Source: Paenalcaligenes faecalis
GTDB lineage: Bacteria; Pseudomonadota; Gammaproteobacteria; Burkholderiales; Burkholderiaceae_B
NCBI RefSeq assembly: GCF_027557445.1
Contig: NZ_CP106841.1
Location: 2,342,001-2,406,000 of the forward strand
Length of the DNA stretch: 64,000 bases
Direction of reading: 5' to 3'
Below the pieces are notes generated by a model, which was not told the origin of the DNA, did no database searches, and saw nothing but the letters and a program-made list of their open reading frames with translations. Numbering within the stretch: the first letter of the stretch is position 1; every line of letters starts with the position of its first letter. Shown here one piece after another: positions 46,220 through 54,818 of this stretch. The position numbers were made by a program, and so were the translations under genes.

Positions 46220-47347
46220 ATGAGTGACGAACGTTACGATAGCTATAACGAAGACGTGATTGGACGTGCTAACGTGGCCGCAACCCCTGAATTGATCAAA
46301 TACTACAAAGATTTGGAACAATTCGAAGCGGGTGCCCTTTGGAACGTAGCAAACAAAATTGAGCCATGGGAGCCTAAGTCCCAGTCAGTGCCAGTACTGT
46401 GGCGTTACCAAGACCTGCGCGAATACGTACTACGCTCCGTAGACTTGGTCACCCCAGAGCAAGCAGGTCGCCGGGTTATTTATTTAAATAACCCAGGTCG
46501 ACAAGATGTGTCGGCTTCAGTGGGTTGGCTGTATTCTGGTTTACAGGTGATGCACCCAGGCGAAGCGGCCTCTGCCCACTCCCACTCCTCCTCTGCCTTG
46601 CGTTTCATCATGGAAGGCTCTGGCGCTTATACCGTCGTAGATGGTCACAAAATGACCTTAGGTGCTAACGACTTTGTGCTAACACCAAATGGTGCTTGGC
46701 ATGAGCACGGCGTTAGCTCCGAGGGCACCACATGTATTTGGCAAGACGGCTTGGACATTCCTTTTGTCAATGCCATGGAAGCCGGTTTTTACGCGGTTCA
46801 CCCTGACTTATCTCAGGCAGTGACATTCCCCGTGAATGACGCCACACATATCTGGGGTAACCCTGGATTAAAACCGGTACTACATGACTGGCAAAAACCG
46901 TACTCCCCCTTGCTGAAATACGAGTGGGAACCGACCTACGAAGCCTTGTCTCGCTATGCCAAAGTCACTGATGGCAGCCCTTTTGATGGCATCATCATGG
47001 ATTACACCAATCCGCTCACTGGCGGCCCCGTGATGGCAACCATGGGTGCTAGCATGCAAATGCTGCGCCCCGGTGAACACACCAAAGCGCATCGTCACAC
47101 CGGTAGCATTATGTACCAAGTGGCAAAAGGTCATGGTTACTCCATCATCAATGGCAAACGTTTTGATTGGCGCGAGCGCGATATCTTCTGCGTACCCTCT
47201 TGGATGTTCCACGAACACGTCAATGGGTCCAGCAGCGATGATGCGTGCTTGTTCTCTTTCCACGACTTACCCGTTATGCGTGCACTAAACCTCTACTACG
47301 AGGAAGCGCTTGCAGAAAACGGTGGTCACCAAATAGTTACTGAATAA
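46220..47347 (+). CDS. Gentisate 1,2-dioxygenase-like bicupin ring-cleavage enzyme
   Basis: The 375-residue protein has two cupin domains: N-terminal HPGEAASAHSHSSSALRFIM with its Fe-binding His pair and GSGAYTVVDG (about 105-150), and a C-terminal RPGEHTKAHRHTGSIMYQV (about 280-300) with an intact-looking second set. It belongs to the gentisate dioxygenase group that opens para-hydroxylated salicylates between C1 and C2. In this cluster the ring could carry OH (gentisate) or NH2 (5-hydroxyanthranilate) at C2; sequence alone cannot decide. Start at 46220 has GGAGACACATC upstream; the longer frame overlaps the fusion gene. Confidence 0.85.
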   Translation: MSDERYDSYNEDVIGRANVAATPELIKYYKDLEQFEAGALWNVANKIEPWEPKSQSVPVLWRYQDLREYVLRSVDLVTPEQAGRRVIYLNNPGRQDVSASVGWLYSGLQVMHPGEAASAHSHSSSALRFIMEGSGAYTVVDGHKMTLGANDFVLTPNGAWHEHGVSSEGTTCIWQDGLDIPFVNAMEAGFYAVHPDLSQAVTFPVNDATHIWGNPGLKPVLHDWQKPYSPLLKYEWEPTYEALSRYAKVTDGSPFDGIIMDYTNPLTGGPVMATMGASMQMLRPGEHTKAHRHTGSIMYQVAKGHGYSIINGKRFDWRERDIFCVPSWMFHEHVNGSSSDDACLFSFHDLPVMRALNLYYEEALAENGGHQIVTE

Positions 47348-47355
47348 TTGAATCC

Positions 47356-47379
47356 GGTACGTTGCCCTATCAACGTACC
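47356..47379 (+). repeat. Perfect intercistronic hairpin
   Basis: GGTACGTTG (47356-47364) and CAACGTACC (47371-47379) form a 9-bp perfect stem with a 6-base loop in the gap between the dioxygenase and FAH genes. No T-run follows, so it is not an intrinsic terminator. It may stabilise or process the message. Confidence 0.6.
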
Positions 47380-47401
47380 CCGCTTCTTTCGGAGATAAAA
47401 A

Positions 47402-48325
47402 ATGCGTCTTGTTACTTACCGCAGCGAAGTTGCTGCCGCTGCCCGCCTAGGTGCTATTGTTGGCGATCTAGTTGTTGATTTATTTGAGCTAGGCCTAGCC
47501 ACTGGTCAGCCGCTACCTGACAACATGCTCGATTTTATCGACATGGGTCCTTCCGCTGTAGCTGCTACAACCCGTCTACTTGAGGAGTGTGCCGACGACC
47601 TACCTTTAGGTGTTGCCGTTCCTTTGGCTAACGTCAAACTATTGGCTCCTATCCCACGCCCACGCAAAAACATTTTCGGTATTGGTTTGAACTACGTAGA
47701 GCACGTAGCTGAATCCAGCCGTACCTTGGATACTTCCGCAGACCTACCTAAAGAGCCTGTGATTTTCTCCAAGCCGCCTACCACTGTGATTGGCCCTGAT
47801 GATGCCATTGAGCACAACAAAAACATCACTCAGCAAATGGACTGGGAAGTTGAGCTTGCTGTCATCATGGGCACTCGTGCTAAACGCGTTAGCAAAGAAG
47901 ACGCCTTAAAATACGTATTTGGCTACAGCGTTATGATTGACGTTAGCGCACGTGATTGTCGTCGTGCTGGTCAGTGGATTTACTCCAAAGGCCAAGACAC
48001 TTACGCCCCTTTCGGTCCAGTTATCGTGACTGCGGACGAGCTACCAGATCCACACAACTTGGATCTAAGCCTAACGCTAAACGGCGTGACCAAACAAAGC
48101 TCCAACACCAAACACATGCTCTTTAATGTCAATGATCTAATTGCTGACATCAGTGCTGGTATTACACTAGAACCCGGTGACATCATTGCTTCTGGTACAC
48201 CTGAAGGTGTAGGTGCAGGCCGTGATCCACAAGAATGGATGTGGCCAGGTGATGTTGTTGAAGCTGTTGTTGAAGGTATTGGTTCGCTACGCCACTCCAT
48301 CGTGGACGTAACACCTAAAAACTAA
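47402..48325 (+). CDS. Fumarylacetoacetate hydrolase family protein (fumarylpyruvate/maleylpyruvate hydrolase candidate)
   Basis: The 307-residue enzyme has the FAH core IFGIGLNYVEHVAES, PVIFSKPPTTVIGP, the metal ligands in MDWEVELAVIMG and YVFGYSVMIDVSARD, and ASGTPEGVGAG at the end. It hydrolyses a C-C bond in the ring-cleavage product, probably giving pyruvate plus fumarate or maleate. No maleylpyruvate isomerase is present nearby, so it may act on the unisomerised product. GGAG lies 8 bp before the ATG. Confidence 0.87.
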   Translation: MRLVTYRSEVAAAARLGAIVGDLVVDLFELGLATGQPLPDNMLDFIDMGPSAVAATTRLLEECADDLPLGVAVPLANVKLLAPIPRPRKNIFGIGLNYVEHVAESSRTLDTSADLPKEPVIFSKPPTTVIGPDDAIEHNKNITQQMDWEVELAVIMGTRAKRVSKEDALKYVFGYSVMIDVSARDCRRAGQWIYSKGQDTYAPFGPVIVTADELPDPHNLDLSLTLNGVTKQSSNTKHMLFNVNDLIADISAGITLEPGDIIASGTPEGVGAGRDPQEWMWPGDVVEAVVEGIGSLRHSIVDVTPKN

Positions 48326-48336
48326 GGAGAACATGC

Positions 48337-49359
48337 ATGCTTGAATTGCCAAAATTCAAGGCTGCAGCTGTTCAGACCGCGCCGGTGTTTTTAAACACCG
48401 ACGCGACCGTTGATAAAGCTTGCCGCCTGATTCACGAAGCCGCCGATAATGGTGCCCAACTTGTGGCTTTCCCCGAGGTATTCATCTCAGCCTATCCGTA
48501 CTGGAGCTGGGTCATGAACCCCGTAGAGGCCAGCCCTTGGTTCGAGAAGCTCGTCATGTCAGCTATCGAAGTCCCCGGCCCAGAAATTCAGAAGATCGCT
48601 CAGGTGGCTCGTCAACGCGAAGTTAACGTAGTGATTGGTGTTAACGAACGTAACCCCAATAGCTTCGCTACGATCTACAACACGCTCGTTACCATCAACC
48701 ACGAAGGCCGTATCATTGGTCGTCACCGTAAGCTCGTGCCTACTTGGGCAGAGAAACTGACGTGGTCTCCTGGTGATGCTTCTTCTATGCGTGTACATAA
48801 AACAAACATTGGCCCGCTGGGTTCTTTGGCATGTGGTGAAAACACTAACACCTTAGCGCGTTTCAGCTTGCTTGCTCAGGGTGAGATGATCCATACCGCT
48901 AACTACATTGCCCTACCGGTCGCACCCAAAGACTACGACATGGCAGAAGCCATTCGTCTACGCGCCGCCGCACATTGTTTTGAAGGTAAGGTCTTTACTG
49001 TCATCTCTTGCTCTACCGTTTCCGAAGAAATCGTAGACCTGATGAGTGCTTCACATCCCGAAGCCCGCGAATTACTTGCCCGTAAAAACAGTGCATTCTC
49101 TGGCATCATCGGCCCTGATGGTCGCACCGTAGGCGACCCACTAATTGATGACGAAGGCATTGCTTATGGTGATATTGACTTATCCCGCTGCATTCAGCCT
49201 CGCCAAATGCATGACATTACGGGTCACTACAACCGTTTTGATGTATTCAATCTGCAAGTGAACCGTCGTGCTCTAAGCGCAGCTACCTTTGTGAACGACA
49301 ATTTCAATGTCGATGAGCTCAATCCTGAGCCCACAGAGTTTGAGCCTCGCGATAACTAA
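48337..49359 (+). CDS. Nitrilase (carbon-nitrogen hydrolase, arylacetonitrilase type)
   Basis: The 340-residue enzyme has the Glu of AFPEVFISAYPYWSW, the Lys of HRKLVPTWAEKLTW and the nucleophile Cys in GSLACGENTNTLARF, the full nitrilase triad. Length and the CGEN signature fit true nitrilases rather than amidases. In an indole-acetate locus the likely substrate is indole-3-acetonitrile, giving indole-3-acetate and ammonia; other aryl nitriles are possible. It starts 11 bp after the FAH gene. Confidence 0.87.
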   Translation: MLELPKFKAAAVQTAPVFLNTDATVDKACRLIHEAADNGAQLVAFPEVFISAYPYWSWVMNPVEASPWFEKLVMSAIEVPGPEIQKIAQVARQREVNVVIGVNERNPNSFATIYNTLVTINHEGRIIGRHRKLVPTWAEKLTWSPGDASSMRVHKTNIGPLGSLACGENTNTLARFSLLAQGEMIHTANYIALPVAPKDYDMAEAIRLRAAAHCFEGKVFTVISCSTVSEEIVDLMSASHPEARELLARKNSAFSGIIGPDGRTVGDPLIDDEGIAYGDIDLSRCIQPRQMHDITGHYNRFDVFNLQVNRRALSAATFVNDNFNVDELNPEPTEFEPRDN

Positions 49360-49367
49360 TATCGCCT

Positions 49368-49392
49368 GTAGGGCATACAGCGTATGCCCTAC
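49368..49392 (+). repeat. Perfect intercistronic hairpin after the nitrilase gene
   Basis: GTAGGGCATAC (49368-49378) pairs with GTATGCCCTAC (49382-49392) around a 3-base loop: 11 perfect base pairs without a T-run. Like the hairpin at 47356-47379 it sits between two co-directional genes. Confidence 0.65.
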
Positions 49393-49427
49393 CAAAACCA
49401 TACAAAATACAAAAAATGGAGACTACC

Positions 49428-50213
49428 ATGAGCAACGCCCTCGACCTAATGATTCAAGCTTTAAACGATAAAAGCGTAAAGGTCATTGATTTAACACACA
49501 CCCTAAACGAAGAGTTCCCTTCTTTGCAATTGCCTGATCAGTTTGGTCAAACCGCCGGCTTTAGCAAACAGCGCATCAGTAAATACGACGATAAAGGTCC
49601 TGGCTGGTACTGGAACAACTTCACCTGTGGTGAGCACACTGGCACCCACTTTGATGCACCTGCCCACTGGGTATCCGGCAGCGAGCACACTAACGCCACC
49701 GTTGATACCGTGCCTGTAGAAAACTTCATTCGCCCTGCCGTAGTGATTGATGCCAGCGCCGAAGTCGCCAAAGACGACAACTGGATTTTGACACCCGAAT
49801 ACCTAGAAGCTTGGGAAGAAAAACACGGTCGCATTCCAGCTAAATCCTGGGTGTTTTTCCGCACTGACTGGTCCAAACGTCTAGAGGAAAAAGGCCCTGA
49901 AGCCTACGTCAACATGCACGAAGACGGCCCTCACACTCCTGGCCCATCGAAAGAAGCCGTCGAGTGGATGATCGAACGTGATGTGATCGGTTTTGGTGTA
50001 GAAACCATCAACACTGACGCTGGTAAATCCATGTCTTGGGATCTACCTTTGCCTTGTCACACACTCATGCACGGTGCAAACCGCTACGGTCTACAGTGTA
50101 TGCGCAACCTTGATCAGTTGCCTCCTACTGGTGCATTGATTATCTCTGCCCCACTAAAAATCGAAGATGGCTCTGGTAGCCCATTACGTGTTTTAGCTAT
50201 CGTAAACAGCTAA
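49428..50213 (+). CDS. Metal-dependent hydrolase of the isatin hydrolase/kynurenine formamidase (cyclase) family
   Basis: The 261-residue protein has the family's metal-binding signature HTGTHFDAPAHW (HxGTHxDxPxHW, about residues 70-81) and a later HEDGPHTPGPS. Isatin hydrolase and kynurenine formamidase share this fold and Mn/Zn site. In this cluster, hydrolysis of isatin to isatinate fits best. ATG 49428 follows GGAGACTACC; the ATG at 49416 would place the SD inside the gene. An intrinsic terminator follows at 50234. Confidence 0.85.
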   Translation: MSNALDLMIQALNDKSVKVIDLTHTLNEEFPSLQLPDQFGQTAGFSKQRISKYDDKGPGWYWNNFTCGEHTGTHFDAPAHWVSGSEHTNATVDTVPVENFIRPAVVIDASAEVAKDDNWILTPEYLEAWEEKHGRIPAKSWVFFRTDWSKRLEEKGPEAYVNMHEDGPHTPGPSKEAVEWMIERDVIGFGVETINTDAGKSMSWDLPLPCHTLMHGANRYGLQCMRNLDQLPPTGALIISAPLKIEDGSGSPLRVLAIVNS

Positions 50214-50233
50214 TTCCAAACCTTCGATCATCA

Positions 50234-50264
50234 AGCCCCTTTAGCCATAAAGGGGCTTTTTTTT
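50234..50264 (+). terminator. Rho-independent terminator after the isatin hydrolase-like gene
   Basis: AGCCCCTTTA (50234-50243) pairs perfectly with TAAAGGGGCT (50248-50257), followed by a run of eight Ts. It ends the first catabolic transcript (fusion enzyme to hydrolase). Confidence 0.93.
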
Positions 50265-50283
50265 CGTCTAATGGTTTTCCATT

Positions 50284-50317
50284 ATATTCTTGAGAATATA
50301 TTGATTACTAAACTATT
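50284..50317 (+). promoter_or_regulatory. Promoter/operator of the Rieske-dioxygenase unit
   Basis: ATATTCT-tg-AGAATAT (50284-50299) is a perfect 7+7 inverted repeat. It is followed by TACTAAACTATT (50306-50317), shared with the upstream regions at 42571 and 57187. The stretch TGAGAAT.TATT.A..A.TAAACTATT.AC aligns here with 57171-57201. Probable MarR operator plus -10 (TAAACT). Confidence 0.55.
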
Positions 50318-50369
50318 CACCAATAGAATACCTTTCATATCAATAACTATTTCTGTGATGAGACAAGCG

Positions 50370-51341
50370 ATGCAACTATTAGAACTCGTTATTCGCGATA
50401 TTCGCGATGCCTCCCCTCTGATTCGTGAGTTCGTTCTCGAATCCACGAACGGATCTGCACTACCTGTTTTTTCAGCAGGCGCTCATATCCAAGTCCAAAT
50501 TCCCGAGCTCAACGACCATCGCTGTTACTCGCTCATAGTCACTGACCCAGAGCATGACTGGCGTGCAGCCCCACAACAGTATCGTCTAGGCGTTCGCCTA
50601 GAGGCCGAAGGCAATGGCGGTTCAAAATTTATGCATCAGCTGAAAATGGGTGATGTGATTCAAGCTACTGCCCCCATCAATGATTTTCCTTTAGATGCTG
50701 CACAAACGGACGAAAAAGACATTGTGTTAATCGCTGGCGGGATTGGTATCACCCCTATTGCCAGTATGGCCCACGCCCTAGCAGACCAACAGCGTCCGTT
50801 CACCTTGCATTACAGCGCTAGAACAGCCGATCAATTGGCTTTCGCAGACGAGTTAAAAACACATCTAGCTCACCAATTAGTTTGCTATACCAACGATGAC
50901 ACGCCTTTTGATCTAACCGCCTTATTTGACACGCTCAGCCCGGATCAGCACATCTATGTATGTGGCCCCCAAGGCATGATTGACGCGGTGATTGAGCTGG
51001 CTAAAACACGCAATTGGCCCCGCTGTAACGTGCATTTTGAACTATTCATTACAGCCGCCCCCTTAGAAGGCGATCAACCCTTTGAGCTAGAACTTCGACA
51101 ATCAGGACTGACTTTTACCATTCCTGCTGACAAAACAATTGTTGATGTACTCGAAGAGGCCGGTGAAGACCCCATGTATGACTGCAAACGCGGCGAATGC
51201 GGTGTCTGTACGGTAGATGTACTAGAGGGCATTCCCGACCACCGGGATTACTTTCTCAGTGATAAAGAAAAAGACAGCGGAAAAGTCATCCAAATCTGTA
51301 TTTCACGCGCTAAATCCCCAAAACTCGTTCTTGATCTATAA
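50370..51341 (+). CDS. Dioxygenase reductase (FMN, NADH, plant-type [2Fe-2S])
   Basis: The 323-residue protein has the phthalate dioxygenase reductase order: flavin domain (about 1-100), NAD(P)-binding domain (IVLIAGGIGITPIASM; YVCGPQGMIDAVIE) and C-terminal ferredoxin domain (CKRGECGVCTVDV with a fourth Cys in QICISRA). It passes electrons from NADH to the Rieske oxygenase encoded next. ATG 50370 has GAGAC upstream; the longer frame to 50271 would cover the promoter. It precedes the alpha subunit by 10 bp. Confidence 0.9.
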   Translation: MQLLELVIRDIRDASPLIREFVLESTNGSALPVFSAGAHIQVQIPELNDHRCYSLIVTDPEHDWRAAPQQYRLGVRLEAEGNGGSKFMHQLKMGDVIQATAPINDFPLDAAQTDEKDIVLIAGGIGITPIASMAHALADQQRPFTLHYSARTADQLAFADELKTHLAHQLVCYTNDDTPFDLTALFDTLSPDQHIYVCGPQGMIDAVIELAKTRNWPRCNVHFELFITAAPLEGDQPFELELRQSGLTFTIPADKTIVDVLEEAGEDPMYDCKRGECGVCTVDVLEGIPDHRDYFLSDKEKDSGKVIQICISRAKSPKLVLDL

Positions 51342-51351
51342 GGTGCTTGCC

Positions 51352-52665
51352 ATGAGTCACTATCGTAATAATCCCGATGCTATTCGCCAACTTGTGCGCG
51401 ATACCGAAGTTCATAAAGACCTCTACATCAATGACGAGCTATTTCAGCTTGAAATGGAACAGCTTTTTGCTAATACCTGGGTATATGTGGGCCATGCCAG
51501 CCAGATTCCCAATAAAGGCGACTACTACACCACGACCATTGGTACCGAAGAGGTCATCATGGTGCGCCACAGCGACAACAGCATCAAAGTGCTATACAAC
51601 CGTTGCCCACATAAAGGGGTCAAAGTCGCCGGAGAAACCTGTGGTAATACAGGCAAGTTTTTCCGTTGTCCCTATCACGCATGGACTTTCCGCACCGATG
51701 GACGCCTATTAGCCATTCCACTCAAGAAAGGCTACGAAGATACCGGTTTTGAGTGCTCTGAAGCCAGCCAAGGCATGGCTCCCGTCGAAAACGTAACCGT
51801 TTATCGTGACTTTGTTTTCTGTAGACTCAGCCCCGAAGGGCAAAGCTTTGAGGATTTCTTTGGTGAGTCCTTAACTACTATAGACAATATGGTAGAGCGC
51901 TCTCCCGAAGGAAAACTAGAAATAGCAGGTGGTGTTATGCGTTACATGCATAACTGTAACTGGAAGATGCTGGTCGATAACCAAACGGATACCTGTCATC
52001 CTATGGTGGCCCATGAATCCTCCGCCGGTACAGCTATCAAAGTCTGGGAAGACGCCCCCGAAGGCACGCCCAAACCAATGGCGGTAGAGCTTTTCGCCCC
52101 CTTTATGTCTCCTTATGAGTTTTTTGAAAACATGGGCATTCGGGTTTGGGAAAACGGTCATGGTCATACGGGCGTTTCTGACTCTATCCATGCAGAATAC
52201 TCTGACATTGATGGGTACTGGGATCAAATGGTGAGCGCCTATGGCGAGGAGCGAGCCAAAGAAATTCTGGGTGATGTACGCCATAACACGGTGTATTTCC
52301 CTAACATCATGATCAAAGGGCCTATTCAAACCATTCGTATTTTCAAACCCATTGCCGTGGATAAAACACTGGTGGAGTCATGGACATTCCGCTTAGTAGG
52401 CGCCCCGGATAAATTCCTTGAACGCACATTAATGTACAACCGCCTCATTAATGCCCCTACTTCGGTGGTCGGCCATGATGATCTGGAAATGTATGAGCGC
52501 GCTCAAGAGGCACTAAAAAGCCGGGGACGTGATTGGATGAACGTAGGACGTCTCTATGATCCAGCGGAAAAAGAACAAAAAAATGTGGTGGTTAACGGCA
52601 CAAGCGAAGTGCAAATGCGTGCGCAGTTTCGTGCGTGGTTGAAATACATGGGTGTTGATGCCTAA
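51352..52665 (+). CDS. Rieske non-heme iron dioxygenase alpha subunit
   Basis: The 437-residue protein has the Rieske ligands CPHKG and CPYHAWTF (about residues 84-105). The mononuclear Fe site lies in DNQTDTCHPMVAHESS, with a later Asp in the family position. It is the oxygenase component that uses the reductase upstream and the small subunit downstream. PGAP-like names for such proteins (anthranilate, benzoate or salicylate dioxygenase) are not reliable; in this cluster indole-3-acetate or its 2-oxo form is the likely substrate. Start 51352 fits the family; a longer frame overlaps the reductase gene. Confidence 0.9.
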   Translation: MSHYRNNPDAIRQLVRDTEVHKDLYINDELFQLEMEQLFANTWVYVGHASQIPNKGDYYTTTIGTEEVIMVRHSDNSIKVLYNRCPHKGVKVAGETCGNTGKFFRCPYHAWTFRTDGRLLAIPLKKGYEDTGFECSEASQGMAPVENVTVYRDFVFCRLSPEGQSFEDFFGESLTTIDNMVERSPEGKLEIAGGVMRYMHNCNWKMLVDNQTDTCHPMVAHESSAGTAIKVWEDAPEGTPKPMAVELFAPFMSPYEFFENMGIRVWENGHGHTGVSDSIHAEYSDIDGYWDQMVSAYGEERAKEILGDVRHNTVYFPNIMIKGPIQTIRIFKPIAVDKTLVESWTFRLVGAPDKFLERTLMYNRLINAPTSVVGHDDLEMYERAQEALKSRGRDWMNVGRLYDPAEKEQKNVVVNGTSEVQMRAQFRAWLKYMGVDA

Positions 52666-52697
52666 CCCCTCTGCCCCATTGATATAAAGGATTCCCC

Positions 52698-53180
52698 ATG
52701 ACACAAATTACTGCCCAAGCCCTAATTGATTTTGTTTACCACGAAGCCGACCTACTCGATGAGCAGCGTTTTACCGAGTGGTTAGAGCTATTTACCGAAG
52801 ACGCTTATTACTGGATGCCCTTGGCTCATGGCCAGACAGACCCCATCTTGCACGCCTCATTGCTGTACGAAGACAAACTGTTATTAAAGGTACGGATAGA
52901 GCGCCTCGTAGGTCAACGTACCTTTTCCCAGCAACCAAAAAGTCGCTGCCACCACTTATTACAGCAGCCCCGTGTCATCGATTTTGATGCTAACGCCACC
53001 GAGCATAAAGTCCGTACCTCTTTTCACTACACAGAAACCCGAGGTGAGGCACAAACACTTTATGTAGGTTGGGCCACTCATCATATCGTGGTTGAGAATA
53101 ACCAATTACGTATGCGTCTAAAACGCGTTGATTTGCTAAATTGTGATGCGCCATTTGGCAACATCCAGTTGTTTATGTAG
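52698..53180 (+). CDS. Rieske dioxygenase beta subunit
   Basis: The 160-residue protein has the SnoaL/NTF2-like fold with EADLLDEQRFTEWLELFTEDAYYWMP at the start, typical of ring-hydroxylating dioxygenase beta subunits. It supports the alpha subunit as an alpha3beta3 hexamer. It lies 32 bp after the alpha gene and 9 bp before the ligase. Confidence 0.92.
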   Translation: MTQITAQALIDFVYHEADLLDEQRFTEWLELFTEDAYYWMPLAHGQTDPILHASLLYEDKLLLKVRIERLVGQRTFSQQPKSRCHHLLQQPRVIDFDANATEHKVRTSFHYTETRGEAQTLYVGWATHHIVVENNQLRMRLKRVDLLNCDAPFGNIQLFM

Positions 53181-53189
53181 GAGACCGCC

Positions 53190-54818
53190 ATGGCACAAAC
53201 CATTTACACCGCGTTTCAGCAAAGCGCTCAGCAGTGGCCTGACCACGATTTTATGCTGGTCTTACCAGAGACCGCCGATGCCTATGACATTCCTGCTGGC
53301 GCAATTAGCTATGCTCAGGCACAACAGGAAATAGACCGTCTCGCCGCCCTGTATTCAGCGGCTGGCTATGGACATGGACACCGTGTTGGGATGTTATTAG
53401 AAAATCGTCCGGCTTTTTTCTTGCATTGGGTCGCTCTGAACAAACTCGGTGCTTCTATTGTTCCCATCAACCCAGACTTACGAGCCGCAGAACTCGAATA
53501 CTTAATCGGCCACTCCGAAATGATTTTGGCTGTAGCCACCCCAAATCGCCATGCTGATTTGGGTGAAGCCGCATTAAAAGCAGGGCAAACGATGGGTTTA
53601 ATCACACCAGATCAAACCCCTCCTCCTGCGCCACAAAAAGCCCCACGTCTAGATCAAGCCATCACCATTGAAAGTGAATGCGCCCTCATGTACACCTCTG
53701 GTACAACGGGTCGCCCTAAAGGCTGCATGCTACCCAACCAGTATTTTCACGATGCAGGAGACTGGTATGCACAGGTAGGCGGCTTAGCCACCCTACATAA
53801 AGGTCGGGAGCGTATGCTGACACCACTGCCCCTTTTTCACATGAACGCATTGGCATTCTCTGCCATGGCTATGGTGAAAACAGGGGGCTGCTTAATCGTA
53901 CTTGATCGCTTTCACCCCAGAACCTGGTGGGAGTCCGTACGCAAATCAGAAGCCACGGTGATTCACTACCTCGGCGTCATGCCTGCCATTCTCATGAAAC
54001 TAGAGTTAACTGAAAGCGACAAAAATCATTACGTACGCTTTGGTTTTGGTGCAGGGGTAGATGGGTCTTTGCATCAGCCCTTCGAAGAACGCTTTGGCTT
54101 TCCTCTACTAGAGGCATGGGCCATGACAGAAACGGGCTCAGGCGCATGTATTATTGCCAACGAAGAACCCCGCTACATTGGTACTAACTGCTTTGGCAAA
54201 GAAAGCGCTGACATGGAAGTGCTACTCATTGATGATGAGGGTAACCCCGCCGCAACAGGCACCAATGGTGAGCTATTAGTTCGTCACGCAGGCCCAAATC
54301 CCCGTCGTGGTTTTTTTGCTGGTTACTGGAAAGACCAACCTGCCACGGATGAAGCGTGGGCTGGTGGCTGGTTCCACACCGGCGATATCGTCAAACGTGA
54401 TGAGCATGGCTATCTGCACTTTATTGATCGCAAACGAAATGTCATTCGTCGTAGTGGTGAAAATATCGCCGCTGTTGAAGTAGAAAACGTGATGCAGCAA
54501 TGTCCAGCAGTTCGCTCCATTGCCGTCGCTGCTGTACCAGATGCCATTCGTGGTGATGAAGTGATGGCCCTCATTGTGCCGCATAAACCCCTCTCTAACC
54601 TTGAGGCCAAACAGCAACTAGCCACTGAAATCGTCCAATGGGGTCTGAGCCAACTGGCCTACTTTAAGGTACCTGGTTATGTGGCCTTTGTGGACCAGCT
54701 ACCCTTGACCTCCACGAATAAAATTCAACGCGGCGAACTCAAAACCTTAGCCCTAGAGCTACTGAATCACCCCGACTGCGTGGATACCAATCACCTTAAA
54801 AAGCGTCAGGAGATCTAA
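53190..54818 (+). CDS. Acyl-CoA ligase (AMP-forming)
   Basis: The 542-residue ANL enzyme has ALMYTSGTTGRPKGCMLPN (ATP loop, about 165), EAWAMTETGSGACI, WFHTGDIVKRDEHGYLHFIDRKRN and C-terminal TSTNKIQRGELK with the catalytic Lys. It forms a CoA thioester from a free acid. In the proposed route it activates dioxindole-3-acetate (or indole-acetate) before side-chain removal. The stop overlaps the thiolase-like start by one base (TAATG), so these two are coupled. Confidence 0.88.
   Translation: MAQTIYTAFQQSAQQWPDHDFMLVLPETADAYDIPAGAISYAQAQQEIDRLAALYSAAGYGHGHRVGMLLENRPAFFLHWVALNKLGASIVPINPDLRAAELEYLIGHSEMILAVATPNRHADLGEAALKAGQTMGLITPDQTPPPAPQKAPRLDQAITIESECALMYTSGTTGRPKGCMLPNQYFHDAGDWYAQVGGLATLHKGRERMLTPLPLFHMNALAFSAMAMVKTGGCLIVLDRFHPRTWWESVRKSEATVIHYLGVMPAILMKLELTESDKNHYVRFGFGAGVDGSLHQPFEERFGFPLLEAWAMTETGSGACIIANEEPRYIGTNCFGKESADMEVLLIDDEGNPAATGTNGELLVRHAGPNPRRGFFAGYWKDQPATDEAWAGGWFHTGDIVKRDEHGYLHFIDRKRNVIRRSGENIAAVEVENVMQQCPAVRSIAVAAVPDAIRGDEVMALIVPHKPLSNLEAKQQLATEIVQWGLSQLAYFKVPGYVAFVDQLPLTSTNKIQRGELKTLALELLNHPDCVDTNHLKKRQEI

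Noticed and set aside
46880-47263. 127-residue minus-strand frame over the cupin dioxygenase gene
   Set aside because: Shadow of the second cupin domain; no ribosome site or motif.
51352-52665. Naming the Rieske enzyme anthranilate or benzoate 1,2-dioxygenase
   Set aside because: No catechol-branch genes follow, and the neighbours (ligase, thiolase-like/DUF35 pair, isatin hydrolase-like) point to indole-ring chemistry. Substrate left open.
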